Translations under genes and position numbers: made by a program
Source of the DNA: Pedobacter deserti
Lineage (GTDB): Bacteria > Bacteroidota > Bacteroidia > Sphingobacteriales > Sphingobacteriaceae
NCBI RefSeq assembly: GCF_024436415.1
Contig: NZ_JAFMZQ010000001.1
Location: 682,001 to 746,000, forward strand
DNA: 64,000 bases
Reading direction: 5' to 3'
Shown: positions 19,057-27,666 of the stretch, piece after piece
Layout of the letters: the number at the start of each line of letters is the position of its first letter
Numbering within the stretch: position 1 is the first letter of the stretch
Notes under the pieces: generated by a model
What the model was told of the DNA's origin: nothing
The model's input: the letters and a program-made list of their open reading frames with translations, nothing else
The model's database searches: none

Positions 19057-19087
19057 AAGAGGATGCTTTCGGGTGGTCCTCTTTTTT
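19057..19087 (+). terminator. Rho-independent terminator of sodA
   Basis: AAGAGGA (19057-19063) pairs with TCCTCTT (19077-19083) around a 13-base loop and is followed by a run of T residues (19082-19087). Confidence 0.8.
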
Positions 19088-19130
19088 ATTAATTTTCGTA
19101 TTTTTCACGCATAAACCAATACACAAACAA

Positions 19131-19658
19131 ATGAAAATGTTAAAGAACCCGCTAACCTTCATGATGATCGGTCTTATGGCTGTTTCACTGCAGGCTTGCA
19201 AAACGAAGAAGATTGCCGCTAAGCCAACGCCGCCGGTGGCAGAGACTAAGCCAGAACCCGTAAGACCGGTCCCGCCAGCACCTCCGGCGCCGGAGAAACC
19301 AGCCCCAGCACCGGAAAAGCCAAATTATAATTTTAGAAATGTGCTCTTTGAGTTTGATTCGGGAGTGCTTAAAACGGCTTCTTTTGAAACCCTTGATCAA
19401 ATTGCCAGGGAGATGAAGAAAGATCCTTCCGTGAAGTTTATCCTACACGGACATTCGTCTGTGGAAGGTTCTGCAGAACACAATATGTCGCTTTCAAATG
19501 ATCGGGCCAATTCTGTGAAGTCATACCTGATCAATGCCGGCATCAGCGCAAACAACCTGACCATTAAAGCCCACGGGTCTACACAGCCGACTGCTTCAAA
19601 CAGTACTGAAGAAGGACGTGCGAAGAACAGACGTGTAGAATTCGAAGTGCAGAAATAA
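19131..19658 (+). CDS. OmpA-family (Pal-like) lipoprotein
   Basis: 175 residues. A signal peptide ends in the lipobox SLQAC with Cys23 as lipidation site, followed by a Pro/Ala/Glu-rich linker (about 30-65). The OmpA C-terminal peptidoglycan-binding domain has the LFEFDSG start, the GHSSVEGS turn, NxxLSxxRA-like NMSLSNDRA and a final NRRVEF. It should tether the outer membrane to peptidoglycan. The Pro-rich linker is unusually repetitive (PAPEKP-like units). The ATG at 19131 gives a normal signal peptide; a second ATG at 19137 would also work. Confidence 0.9.
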   Translation: MKMLKNPLTFMMIGLMAVSLQACKTKKIAAKPTPPVAETKPEPVRPVPPAPPAPEKPAPAPEKPNYNFRNVLFEFDSGVLKTASFETLDQIAREMKKDPSVKFILHGHSSVEGSAEHNMSLSNDRANSVKSYLINAGISANNLTIKAHGSTQPTASNSTEEGRAKNRRVEFEVQK

Positions 19659-19662
19659 GGAT

Positions 19663-19694
19663 TTGTGGGCTATATGCCCACAATATCTTTTTTC
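19663..19694 (+). terminator. Terminator after the OmpA-like gene
   Basis: TTGTGGGC (19663-19670) pairs with GCCCACAA (19676-19683) around a 5-base loop, followed by a T-rich stretch. It overlaps the last codons of oxyR on the opposite strand. Confidence 0.7.
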
Positions 19695-20602
19695 TTTTTC
19701 TGCTTCATGGTCTTGGGCACCACATTCAGGATCTCTTCAGCGAGTGCATTCAGCATTCGCTTTTTTATGAAGTTCTTATTGGTCACCAGACTAACTTCCC
19801 GCACCGGTTGCGGCGATTTGAAATGCCGGACTTTGCTGAGTTGTTTGTTGCTTAGTTCTTCCAGCGCCAGTTCGGGCAGTAATGTGGCGCCATCGTTCAT
19901 GTCTACCATGCGTATCAGGGTCTCCACGCTGCCTGTGTTATAAGTGAGCCCCTGCAGGCGGTTTTGCTTGGTGGACCGGCAGATGTTAAGCACCTGCGAG
20001 CGCATGCAGTGGCCCTCGTTAAGCAGCCAGATATTTTCTGTCTCCAGGTCTTCGGCTTCTACCGCTTTCTTCTTGTAAAGGCGACTGTTCTTGCTAATGT
20101 AGCTTACGAAATCTTCATAGTATAGCGGATATTCCTCGATTCCCGGATCGGCAAGGGGCGTGGCAAGAATACCACAATCAAGTACGCCAGTCTTCAGGTG
20201 ATGCATAATATCTTCTGTTGTGTACTCCCAGATCAGCAGGCGCAGGTCGGGGTACTTCTCCATCATGGCCGCAATAACCTTTGGCAGAAGATAGGGGGCA
20301 ATTGTCGGAATAATCCCTATACGCAGCTCTCCGCTGATGTCTTTTTGCTGGGTGTTGATCAGTTCTTTGATCTTATTGCTTTCATGCAGCACCAGCCGGG
20401 CCTGATCAATAATTTGCGCCCCGATTTCGGTAGGGACAATAGGCTGTTTGCTGCGGTCGAACAGTTTTACGCCTAGTGTTTCTTCCAGTTTCTGGATTTG
20501 CATACTGAGCGTAGGTTGCGTTACAAAGCACTTCTCTGCAGCGCCCACAAAACTTCTGTAGGTATCAACCGCCACAATATATTCGAGCTGAACTAAGGTC
20601 AT
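19670..20602 (-). CDS. oxyR: Hydrogen-peroxide-sensing LysR-type regulator OxyR
   Basis: 310 residues: an N-terminal winged helix-turn-helix (1-60, with AAEKCFVTQPTLSMQI) and a LysR substrate-binding domain. The two redox cysteines of OxyR are present at exactly Cys199 and Cys208 in GHCMRSQVLNIC, the same numbering as the E. coli protein, so peroxide sensing by disulfide formation is very likely. The C-terminus is Lys rich. It converges on the OmpA-like gene and lies 0.6 kb from sodA. A -7 element (20628-20635, minus strand) gives a short leader of about 19 bases. Confidence 0.95.
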   Translation of the reverse strand: MTLVQLEYIVAVDTYRSFVGAAEKCFVTQPTLSMQIQKLEETLGVKLFDRSKQPIVPTEIGAQIIDQARLVLHESNKIKELINTQQKDISGELRIGIIPTIAPYLLPKVIAAMMEKYPDLRLLIWEYTTEDIMHHLKTGVLDCGILATPLADPGIEEYPLYYEDFVSYISKNSRLYKKKAVEAEDLETENIWLLNEGHCMRSQVLNICRSTKQNRLQGLTYNTGSVETLIRMVDMNDGATLLPELALEELSNKQLSKVRHFKSPQPVREVSLVTNKNFIKKRMLNALAEEILNVVPKTMKQKKKKDIVGI

Positions 20603-20627
20603 ATAGCTAAAGCTGATTGGTCTCTAG

Positions 20628-20635
20628 CAAATATA
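20628..20635 (-). promoter_or_regulatory. oxyR -7 element
   Basis: On the minus strand this reads TATATTTG, an exact TAnnTTTG, predicting a start near 20621. No convincing -33 element was found; the region upstream is the end of fcl. Confidence 0.45.
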
Positions 20636-20641
20636 TTGTTT

Positions 20642-21571
20642 TTAACTATGCTTTTTGAGAAAATCCTGATACGCCAGCGCTATGCCTTCTTCAAGTTCGA
20701 TTTTATGCTTCCAGCCCTGGGCGTGCAGCTTAGACACATCCATCAGTTTGCGCGGCGTGCCATCGGGTTTAGAGCTGTCGAATCTTAGTTCACCTTCATA
20801 GCCGACCACCTTTTTGATGAGGCCGGCCAGGTCTTTGATGCTCAGGTCTTCGCCTGTGCCGATATTTACCAGTCCGGATTCGTTATAGCTTTCCATCAGG
20901 AAATAGCAGGCCTCGGCCAGGTCATCAGCAAAGAGGAACTCCCGCATGGGTGAGCCCGAACCCCAGATAACAACCTCGGGACTGTTATTCACTTTAGCTT
21001 CGTGAAAACGACGGATCAAGGCAGGCAACACATGCGAGTTCTGCGGGTGATAGTTATCATTATATCCATAGAGGTTTGTTGGCATCACCGAAATGAAGTT
21101 GCAGCCATACTGGTCGCGATAGGCATCGGCCATCTTGATGCCTGCAATCTTCGCGATAGCATAAGGCTCATTGGTTTCCTCCAGCGGCCCAGTAAGCAGA
21201 TACTCTTCCTTCAAAGGCTGAGGGGCTAGTTTGGGATAAATACAGCTTGAACCCAGAAACATCAGCTTTTTGACCCCGTTCAGATACGACTGGTGAATCA
21301 CGTTGTTCTGAATGGCCAGGTTTTCATAAAGGAAATCGGCACGGTAGGTGTTATTAGCTACGATACCGCCAACCTTAGCAGCGGCAAGAAAGACATATTC
21401 GGGCCGCTCAGATTCAAAGAAACTGGCAACAGCCTGCTGATCTCTCAAGTCCAGTTCCGCAGATGTGCGGGTGACGATATTGCTGAAACCTTCCTTGACC
21501 AGTTTGCGGTAAATGGCCGAACCCACCATCCCCCGGTGGCCGGCGATATATACTTTTGCGTTTTTTTCCAC
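20642..21571 (-). CDS. fcl: GDP-L-fucose synthase
   Basis: 309 residues of the short-chain dehydrogenase fold. The NADP-binding motif [10 protein letters not shown] is near the N-terminus, the SSCIYP segment contains the catalytic Ser and Cys, and YAIAK provides the Tyr/Lys pair. It epimerises and reduces GDP-4-keto-6-deoxymannose to GDP-L-fucose for glycan synthesis. The usual partner gmd is not in this window. Next on the same strand is oxyR, 39 bases away, but that gene has its own -7 element. Confidence 0.93.
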   Translation of the reverse strand: MEKNAKVYIAGHRGMVGSAIYRKLVKEGFSNIVTRTSAELDLRDQQAVASFFESERPEYVFLAAAKVGGIVANNTYRADFLYENLAIQNNVIHQSYLNGVKKLMFLGSSCIYPKLAPQPLKEEYLLTGPLEETNEPYAIAKIAGIKMADAYRDQYGCNFISVMPTNLYGYNDNYHPQNSHVLPALIRRFHEAKVNNSPEVVIWGSGSPMREFLFADDLAEACYFLMESYNESGLVNIGTGEDLSIKDLAGLIKKVVGYEGELRFDSSKPDGTPRKLMDVSKLHAQGWKHKIELEEGIALAYQDFLKKHS

Positions 21572-21656
21572 GATTAAATGCTATGATGCGGGTGCAAAAA
21601 TACAAAATGACGACGGATAAGTGCTGGGGCAAGCGGCAAAGAATCTAAAGTTTGTA

Positions 21657-21664
21657 TATTTTTG
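21657..21664 (+). promoter_or_regulatory. trmB -7 element
   Basis: TATTTTTG matches TAnnTTTG and predicts a transcript start near 21671. That excludes the out-of-frame ATG at 21666 and leaves about 14 bases before the TTG start at 21685. Confidence 0.45.
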
Positions 21665-21684
21665 TATGACAATATACTATTGCA

Positions 21685-22335
21685 TTGGGTAAAGACAAAT
21701 TAAGGAAGTTCGCGGAGATCGATACTTTCGCCAACGTATACCAGCTCGACGCCGGAAAGCCCTTAAAGGGCAGGTGGGCAGCTGAACATTTCAAGAATAA
21801 CAATCCGGTTGTGCTGGAGCTCGCCTGCGGCAAGGGAGAGTACTCTGTGGGTCTCGCCAAACTGTTTCCAAAAAAGAATTTTATAGGGGTAGACCTCAAA
21901 GGAAACAGGATATGGCGTGGTGCGCGGACGGGCATTGATGAGAATATCGCTAATCTGGCTTTTTTAAGAATCCAGATCGAAGATATCATGGATTATTTTG
22001 GAGAAGCAGAGGTGGATGAGATCTGGATCACCTTCCCCGATCCGCAGCCGCAGTTGAGCCGCGAGCGCAAGCGGCTTACCTTTCCCGGCTTTCTCGACAA
22101 GTATCGTACTTTCCTGAAAAAGGGCGGCAAGATCAACCTTAAGACAGACAATGACGGCTTATACGCCTATACCGCTGAGAAGGTCGCCGAACTCGGGCTG
22201 GTTTGCCATAAGCAGACCGATCACCTGTATCAGTCGGAATTTGACAATGAGGTGCTGCGCATTAAGACGCACTACGAGCGTATTTATTTGAAACACGATA
22301 AAAATATCAATTACATACAGTTCTCTTTCGAGTAA
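21685..22335 (+). CDS. trmB: tRNA (guanine-N7-)-methyltransferase
   Basis: 216 residues. The S-adenosylmethionine site is LELACGKGEYS, followed by GVDLKGNRI, and the family signature is WITFPDPQP. It forms m7G46 in tRNA variable loops. There is no in-frame ATG or GTG: upstream lies an in-frame TGA at 21667, and the family-like N-terminus begins exactly at a TTG (21685). A TTG start is therefore assigned. The next gene begins 13 bases after the stop and is probably co-transcribed. Confidence 0.93.
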   Translation: MGKDKLRKFAEIDTFANVYQLDAGKPLKGRWAAEHFKNNNPVVLELACGKGEYSVGLAKLFPKKNFIGVDLKGNRIWRGARTGIDENIANLAFLRIQIEDIMDYFGEAEVDEIWITFPDPQPQLSRERKRLTFPGFLDKYRTFLKKGGKINLKTDNDGLYAYTAEKVAELGLVCHKQTDHLYQSEFDNEVLRIKTHYERIYLKHDKNINYIQFSFE

Positions 22336-22348
22336 AAGTGGATAGCCT

Positions 22349-22687
22349 ATGCGGATGGAGCAAAGCTTTTATGATCAGGTGTTTGAGCTGGTGCGGCTGG
22401 TGCCCGAAGGGCGGGTCACCTCGTATGGGGCCATAGCAAGAAGTCTAGGCGCTGGAGGTTCTGCTAGAATGGTCGGTTATGCCATGGCACATGCAGGAAA
22501 AGCGCATCCTCCGGTTCCCGCGCAGCGTGTGGTTAATAGCAGTGGCCTGCTAACCGGCAAATTTCATTTCGAAACACCGGAACGGATGCAGGAGCTTCTC
22601 GAAGCAGAGGGAATTGTGGTGAAGAACAATAAGGTGCAGAACTTTAAAGCGGTGTTTTGGGATCCGCTTATGGAGTTAAATGGTTAA
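22349..22687 (+). CDS. Alkyltransferase-like protein (MGMT family without acceptor Cys)
   Basis: 112 residues covering only the DNA-binding C-terminal domain of O6-alkylguanine-DNA alkyltransferases. It has the Tyr/Arg helix-turn-helix region (RVTSYGAIARSLG) and the RVVNSSG strand. The alkyl-acceptor motif PCHR is replaced by PAQR (residues 57-60, Ala58 in the Cys place), so it cannot accept the alkyl group itself. Family members flag O6-alkylguanine for nucleotide excision repair. An ATG at 22355 is an alternative start. The tag gene follows 17 bases downstream, forming an alkylation-damage pair. Confidence 0.88.
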   Translation: MRMEQSFYDQVFELVRLVPEGRVTSYGAIARSLGAGGSARMVGYAMAHAGKAHPPVPAQRVVNSSGLLTGKFHFETPERMQELLEAEGIVVKNNKVQNFKAVFWDPLMELNG

Positions 22688-22704
22688 AAGCAAAACAATC
22701 AAAT

Positions 22705-23265
22705 ATGGCAGAGATTATCCGGTGCGACTGGTGCGGAACAGACCCGCTTTATGTGAAGTATCATGATGAAGAATGGGGTAAGCCCGTTTATGATGATAAG
22801 ACCTTATTCGAATTCCTGATCCTGGAAGGCGCACAGGCCGGTCTAAGCTGGATTACGATCCTGAGGCGTCGGGAAAACTATCGGAAGGCATTTGCGGGGT
22901 TTGATGTTGAAAAGGTTGCGGCATTTGATGAGACGGACGTTGAGCGCTTGATGAACGACCCCGGAATTATCAGAAACCGCCTCAAGGTGAATGGCGCCAT
23001 CACCAATGCCCGGCTTTTTATAGACGTACAAAAAGAATTCGGTTCCTTTTCGGACTATATCTGGGGCTTTCTGCCGGGCAAAAAGCCATTGTTGAATGAG
23101 GTAAAAGGTATGAAGGATGTTCCGGCCAGGACCACTATTTCCGATGCGATTGCCAAAGACATGAAAAAGCGGGGCTTTAAATTTTTCGGTACAACGATAT
23201 GTTACGCCCATATGCAGGCCACCGGAATGGTGAACGATCACCGGGTAGATTGTATCAGCAGGTAG
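22705..23265 (+). CDS. tag: DNA-3-methyladenine glycosylase I
   Basis: 186 residues from the ATG at 22705; an upstream in-frame ATG (22657) lies inside the previous gene and adds no family sequence. The N-terminal RCDWCG supplies a zinc-binding Cys. The helix-hairpin-helix core and FGTTICYAHMQATG match the family, and the C-terminal His and Cys (NDHRVDC) complete the zinc site. It removes 3-methyladenine from DNA. It is encoded directly after the alkyltransferase-like gene. One base separates its stop from the convergent gene's stop codon. Confidence 0.95.
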   Translation: MAEIIRCDWCGTDPLYVKYHDEEWGKPVYDDKTLFEFLILEGAQAGLSWITILRRRENYRKAFAGFDVEKVAAFDETDVERLMNDPGIIRNRLKVNGAITNARLFIDVQKEFGSFSDYIWGFLPGKKPLLNEVKGMKDVPARTTISDAIAKDMKKRGFKFFGTTICYAHMQATGMVNDHRVDCISR

Positions 23266-23266
23266 C

Positions 23267-23956
23267 CTATTTTTTCATATCGTTGTAGGCAGCAACAAAT
23301 GCCCGGATCAGTTTGGCATCAAAATTTTCCGTTGCTTTAATCCGCTCTGCCAGGTCCTCGTCGTTCGTTAGTTTTTGCAGCAGCGCATTTTTAATGTGCT
23401 GGTTCTTGCTTTCCGAGTTGCCGCCTTCTACCGGGATTTCAATCATAGGCCCGGTTCCCGGCTTTTCAATAAAATAGGATTCCGGCATTTTCTGTTTCTG
23501 TTTTCCGGGCTCAGACCTGCGACCGCTACCAATGCTGATGCCCACGCCGCCGCCCAGACCGCCCATTCCACCGCTTCCGCCTCCAATAGCGATTGAGGGA
23601 CGCACTCTGGGGGCCGCTTTCGGTTGCGGCTCATCGATGCCGGCGTCGGTACCTCCAATGGCATACAGATTGGCCGCCCCATATTCCAGAAGCCTGAAAA
23701 AGCGATGCTCCATCTTCTTTTTAATGATGATCGGCTTACTTACGTAGGTTTGCCCATTCCAGATAAATTCTTTGATCTTGGTGGCCTCATACTGGCTTAC
23801 TTTACCGTCCTCTGTTTTCAAAATAACAGAAGCATAGTTTGTGCCCTGAATGGTTCCCCGTACATAGTTGCCCTCGGAGATGAGGACAACGTCCTGAGCT
23901 CTTAATGCAAGAGAAGATAGAAGTGCCAAGAAAAGGATTAGATACCGGTGTTTCAT
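23267..23956 (-). CDS. Secreted hypothetical protein with Gly-rich linker
   Basis: 229 residues with a signal peptide ending in LRAQ (about residue 20). A beta-rich N-terminal domain (about 21-100) resembles in layout the small periplasmic domains reading 'xxGNYVRGTI', but I cannot name it. It is followed by a low-complexity Gly/Ser stretch (about 122-148), a basic Lys/Gln patch and a helical C-terminal domain. The Gly-rich stretch is coded by GC-rich codons unlike the rest. Its 5' neighbour on the same strand, 43 bases away, is another secreted hypothetical. Confidence 0.7.
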   Translation of the reverse strand: MKHRYLILFLALLSSLALRAQDVVLISEGNYVRGTIQGTNYASVILKTEDGKVSQYEATKIKEFIWNGQTYVSKPIIIKKKMEHRFFRLLEYGAANLYAIGGTDAGIDEPQPKAAPRVRPSIAIGGGSGGMGGLGGGVGISIGSGRRSEPGKQKQKMPESYFIEKPGTGPMIEIPVEGGNSESKNQHIKNALLQKLTNDEDLAERIKATENFDAKLIRAFVAAYNDMKK

Positions 23957-23999
23957 ATGACATTAAACGGCCCAAGATAGACAATGTTGTTCAAACTGT

Positions 24000-24776
24000 C
24001 TATCTCAAAGCAGCACTAAGATTACCGGTTGTAAGATCAGGATGTGCTTTCGTAATTTCCGCAAAGTTTTCCTTCATTTTCTCGAAAGCATATTTCTGTG
24101 GCTCGGGTAGGTTATGCGCGTAGGCGTAAAATTTGTTCAGAATGTATGCGCGTACAAGAAATCCTTTCAGTTCGGCATTGGCCTGCTTGTCGTCCGCTAT
24201 AATCTGCAGAGCATCCCGGTCCAGAAAGCCAGCCAGAGCGAAGGTGTTGCTGATGTATTGCAATATTTTTCCAGAGGCCTCCTTTAGGATGAAGGCATCG
24301 CTCGCCGCTTCAATTGCTTTGATCTCCTCAACGTACGGCGAGATTTCTTTGCCAATTGTGGCGAGCGACAGCATGGCGAGGCCTTCAGGTATGAAATGGA
24401 TATCTGTGTTTTTGTAAGGATCTACGTAGAGCCGAAGGGTATCTGAAGTTCCTGGTTTTGGAATCATGTAACAGTCCGTTATTCCCGAGCCATCCGGCCT
24501 TGTATAGCTTACCCGCTTCGAAAAATTCAGTTTACTGCCGTCAGCCCAGCGATAACTGTTCATTAGTCTGAACATCTTTTCGCGGACAGCGGTCGTATTG
24601 CTGATATCCAGAAACGCGCCTGTGCATATGGGGTCTTGTAAGGTTGTACCGTACCCTGGCTTTATTTCATTTTTAAGACCAGTGAGTGTGACCATGTCTA
24701 ATAGGGCCTTTGATGGCAACTGTGCACTGGCTGTTAGACACAATGCAAGGAAGATAAGCGTTAGTTTGGTTTTCAT
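24000..24776 (-). CDS. Secreted hypothetical protein
   Basis: 258 residues with a clear signal peptide ending in TASAQ (about residue 19). The mature part is mostly helical, with two Cys residues (CTGAF near 51 and DCYMIP near 101) that could pair in the periplasm. No family recognised. It precedes the Gly-rich hypothetical gene on the same strand by 43 bases and diverges from polA. Confidence 0.7.
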   Translation of the reverse strand: MKTKLTLIFLALCLTASAQLPSKALLDMVTLTGLKNEIKPGYGTTLQDPICTGAFLDISNTTAVREKMFRLMNSYRWADGSKLNFSKRVSYTRPDGSGITDCYMIPKPGTSDTLRLYVDPYKNTDIHFIPEGLAMLSLATIGKEISPYVEEIKAIEAASDAFILKEASGKILQYISNTFALAGFLDRDALQIIADDKQANAELKGFLVRAYILNKFYAYAHNLPEPQKYAFEKMKENFAEITKAHPDLTTGNLSAALR

Positions 24777-24853
24777 AAATTCGCGTCAAATGCTTAAATA
24801 TAAGTTATTTTTTATCTTTATGCCGATCCTAAAGGCAAATTCAGATATTACCT

Positions 24854-27664
24854 ATGAAAAAACTCTTCCTTCTTGATGGCATGGCACTGATTTACCGCGC
24901 GCATTTTGCATTAAGCAAGACGCCGAGGTTTACCTCTACAGGCATTAACACATCGGCAGTGATGGGTTTTGCCAATACTTTGCTTGAGGTACTTAGAAAA
25001 GAAAAGCCTACACATATTGCGGTTGTGTTCGATACGGATGCGCCGACCGACAGACACACGGAGTTTGTAGGTTATAAGGCCCACAGGGAGGCGATGCCGG
25101 AAGATCTGGCCAGGGCGCTGCCTTATGTGTTCAAGCTGATAGAGGGATTTAAGATTCCGGTGATCACCAAAGACGGTTATGAGGCTGATGATATCATTGG
25201 GACACTAGCTAAGGAGGCTGAGCGTGCAGGATTTCAGGTGTTCTGCATGACGCCGGACAAGGATTTCGGACAGCTTGTTTCCGATAACATATTCATTTAT
25301 AAGCCCGCCCGTATGGGTAACGATATGGAGGTGCTTGGTGTGAAGGAAATACTTGCGAAATGGGAAGTAGAACGTGTAGAGCAGGTTATCGATATTCTGG
25401 GCCTTTGGGGTGACGCGGTCGACAATATTCCGGGAATACCCGGGATTGGCGAGAAGACCGCGAAGTTACTGATCAAACAATATGGTTCAGTAGAGAACAT
25501 CATCGCCAACGCGCATGAATTGAAGGGTAAACAGCGGGAGAACGTGGAGATGTATGCGCAGCAGGGAATCATTTCAAAAAAGCTGGCCACGATACTGCTC
25601 GACGTGCCGGTCGAGTTCGACGAAAAGGCACTTGAGCTGGAACCACCCAGTCGCGAATTGCTGGAGCCGCTGTTTGCCGAGCTCGAGTTCCGTACCATTG
25701 GCAAGCGGGTATTTGGCGAGGGCTTCAACGTAAACGAAGCCAAAGGCAGCGCTGGCCAGCAGACAGACCTGTTTGGCAATGCAACAACAGACGCTGGCAG
25801 TCAGTCGACCACCTTCGTGGTGCCGCCCGCTATGTTTGAGCAGCCTGCTGCGAAAACCATTGAAAACACACCGCACCATTATAAACTGGTCGACACCTCG
25901 GAATTACGCAAGGAACTGATCGGATTGCTGCTCGCCCAGGAAAGCATTTCGTTTGATACAGAAACCACGGGTACGGATGCCAATGCCGCCGATCTGGTAG
26001 GTATTTCGTTTTGTATTGTTCCTGGCGAAGGCTATTACATTCCGCTTTCGGCGGACCGGGATGAGGCTATGCTGATTATTGAGGAGTTCAAGCCGGTGTG
26101 GGAGAATGAAGCGATTGCTAAGATCGGCCAGAATATCAAATACGATATGCTGGTACTTAAATGGTATGGCGTGCAGGTCAAAGGTCAACTGTTTGATACC
26201 ATGCTGGCACATTACCTGATCGATCCGGATACGCGCCATAGCATGGATGTACTGTCGGAGAACTACCTTGGTTATTCGCCGATATCCATCACCTCGCTTA
26301 TTGGCGCAAAGGGCAAGAACCAGGGCACGATGCGTGATGTACCTGTCGACAAGGTAGTAGATTACGCTGCCGAAGATGCAGACGTCACGTTACAGCTTGC
26401 TAATGTGTTCAAGCCTATGTTGAGAGAGCTTAACGCGGAGCGACTTGCCGTAGAGGTGGAGAACCCGCTGATCTATGTACTTGCCGATATGGAAAAGGAA
26501 GGCGTACGCATTGATATGGATACGCTTGTAAACTACTCGAAAGAGCTGGAGCTGGAAATCAGAAAATACGAACAGAATGTGCACGACAAATGTGGTGTAT
26601 GTTTCAATATAGCCTCGCCGAAACAGCTGGGAGAGGTGCTGTTTGATAAATTGCAACTCGATCCTAAAGCGAAGAAGACAAAGACTGGTCAGTACCAGAC
26701 CGGAGAAGACGTACTGCTGGCACTGGCCACCAAGAGCGATATTGTACAGGATATTTTAGAGTTCAGACAACTTCAAAAGCTGAAGTCGACCTACGTGGAT
26801 GCGCTGCCGCTGATGGTGAACCCTAAAACAGGCCGTGTGCATACAAGTTTTAACCAGGCGGTAGCAGCCACCGGACGCCTTAGTTCGAATAACCCGAATT
26901 TGCAGAATATTCCCATCCGCACGGAGCGGGGCAGGGAGGTTCGCCGAGCTTTTATTGCGCGCGACGCCGATCATATTCTGCTTTCTGCGGATTATTCGCA
27001 GATTGAGCTGCGCATCATCGCGGATATCAGTAAGGAGGAGAACATGCTGGACGCATTCGACAAAGGAATAGACATCCATACCGCAACGGCAGCTCGGGTG
27101 TATGGTGTTGATATCGCTGCGGTAGATGCGACACAAAGGAGAAACGCCAAGGCGGTCAACTTCGGCATTATCTATGGACAGTCGGCCTTTGGTCTTTCAC
27201 AGAACCTCGGTATTCCAAGGAAAGAAGCCGCCGAAATCATCGCACAATATTTCGAACAGTATCCCGGCATTAAGAAATATATGTCAGACACCATGAATTT
27301 TGCCCGCGAGAATGGCTATGTAGAAACCATTCTGGGCCGCAGGCGTTATCTGCGGGACATTAACTCCGCCAACCAGACGGTTCGTGGTTATGCGGAACGA
27401 AATGCGATCAATGCGCCGATACAAGGTTCGGCTGCCGACATGATTAAGGTGGCGATGATCAATATCCACCGCGACATGGCTTCTCAAGGTTTGCAGTCAA
27501 AATTGACCATGCAGGTACATGACGAATTGGTGTTCGACGTCCTGCGTTCTGAGGTTGCGGTTATGAAAGAGATCATCACCTACAGAATGAAAACAGCCAT
27601 TAAGACGGCTGTTCCCATTGAGGTTGAGATCGGGGAAGGTGAAAACTGGCTTTTAGCGCATTAA
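24854..27664 (+). CDS. polA: DNA polymerase I
   Basis: 936 residues with all three classical parts. The 5'-3' exonuclease/FEN domain (1 to about 290) has KAHREAMP and EADDIIG. The 3'-5' proofreading domain (about 350-530) keeps the DEDD residues in FDTET, NIKYD and AAEDAD. The polymerase domain has motif A DYSQIELRI, motif B RRNAKAVNFGIIYG and motif C VHDELVFD. It acts in Okazaki-fragment processing and repair synthesis. It ends 2 bases before the convergent hydrolase gene. Confidence 0.98.
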   Translation: MKKLFLLDGMALIYRAHFALSKTPRFTSTGINTSAVMGFANTLLEVLRKEKPTHIAVVFDTDAPTDRHTEFVGYKAHREAMPEDLARALPYVFKLIEGFKIPVITKDGYEADDIIGTLAKEAERAGFQVFCMTPDKDFGQLVSDNIFIYKPARMGNDMEVLGVKEILAKWEVERVEQVIDILGLWGDAVDNIPGIPGIGEKTAKLLIKQYGSVENIIANAHELKGKQRENVEMYAQQGIISKKLATILLDVPVEFDEKALELEPPSRELLEPLFAELEFRTIGKRVFGEGFNVNEAKGSAGQQTDLFGNATTDAGSQSTTFVVPPAMFEQPAAKTIENTPHHYKLVDTSELRKELIGLLLAQESISFDTETTGTDANAADLVGISFCIVPGEGYYIPLSADRDEAMLIIEEFKPVWENEAIAKIGQNIKYDMLVLKWYGVQVKGQLFDTMLAHYLIDPDTRHSMDVLSENYLGYSPISITSLIGAKGKNQGTMRDVPVDKVVDYAAEDADVTLQLANVFKPMLRELNAERLAVEVENPLIYVLADMEKEGVRIDMDTLVNYSKELELEIRKYEQNVHDKCGVCFNIASPKQLGEVLFDKLQLDPKAKKTKTGQYQTGEDVLLALATKSDIVQDILEFRQLQKLKSTYVDALPLMVNPKTGRVHTSFNQAVAATGRLSSNNPNLQNIPIRTERGREVRRAFIARDADHILLSADYSQIELRIIADISKEENMLDAFDKGIDIHTATAARVYGVDIAAVDATQRRNAKAVNFGIIYGQSAFGLSQNLGIPRKEAAEIIAQYFEQYPGIKKYMSDTMNFARENGYVETILGRRRYLRDINSANQTVRGYAERNAINAPIQGSAADMIKVAMINIHRDMASQGLQSKLTMQVHDELVFDVLRSEVAVMKEIITYRMKTAIKTAVPIEVEIGEGENWLLAH

Positions 27665-27666
27665 TT

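Noticed and set aside
23531..23600. Possible CRISPR or tandem repeat
   Set aside because: It is the GC-rich Gly/Ser coding stretch of the 23267-23956 gene; no spacer-repeat periodicity.
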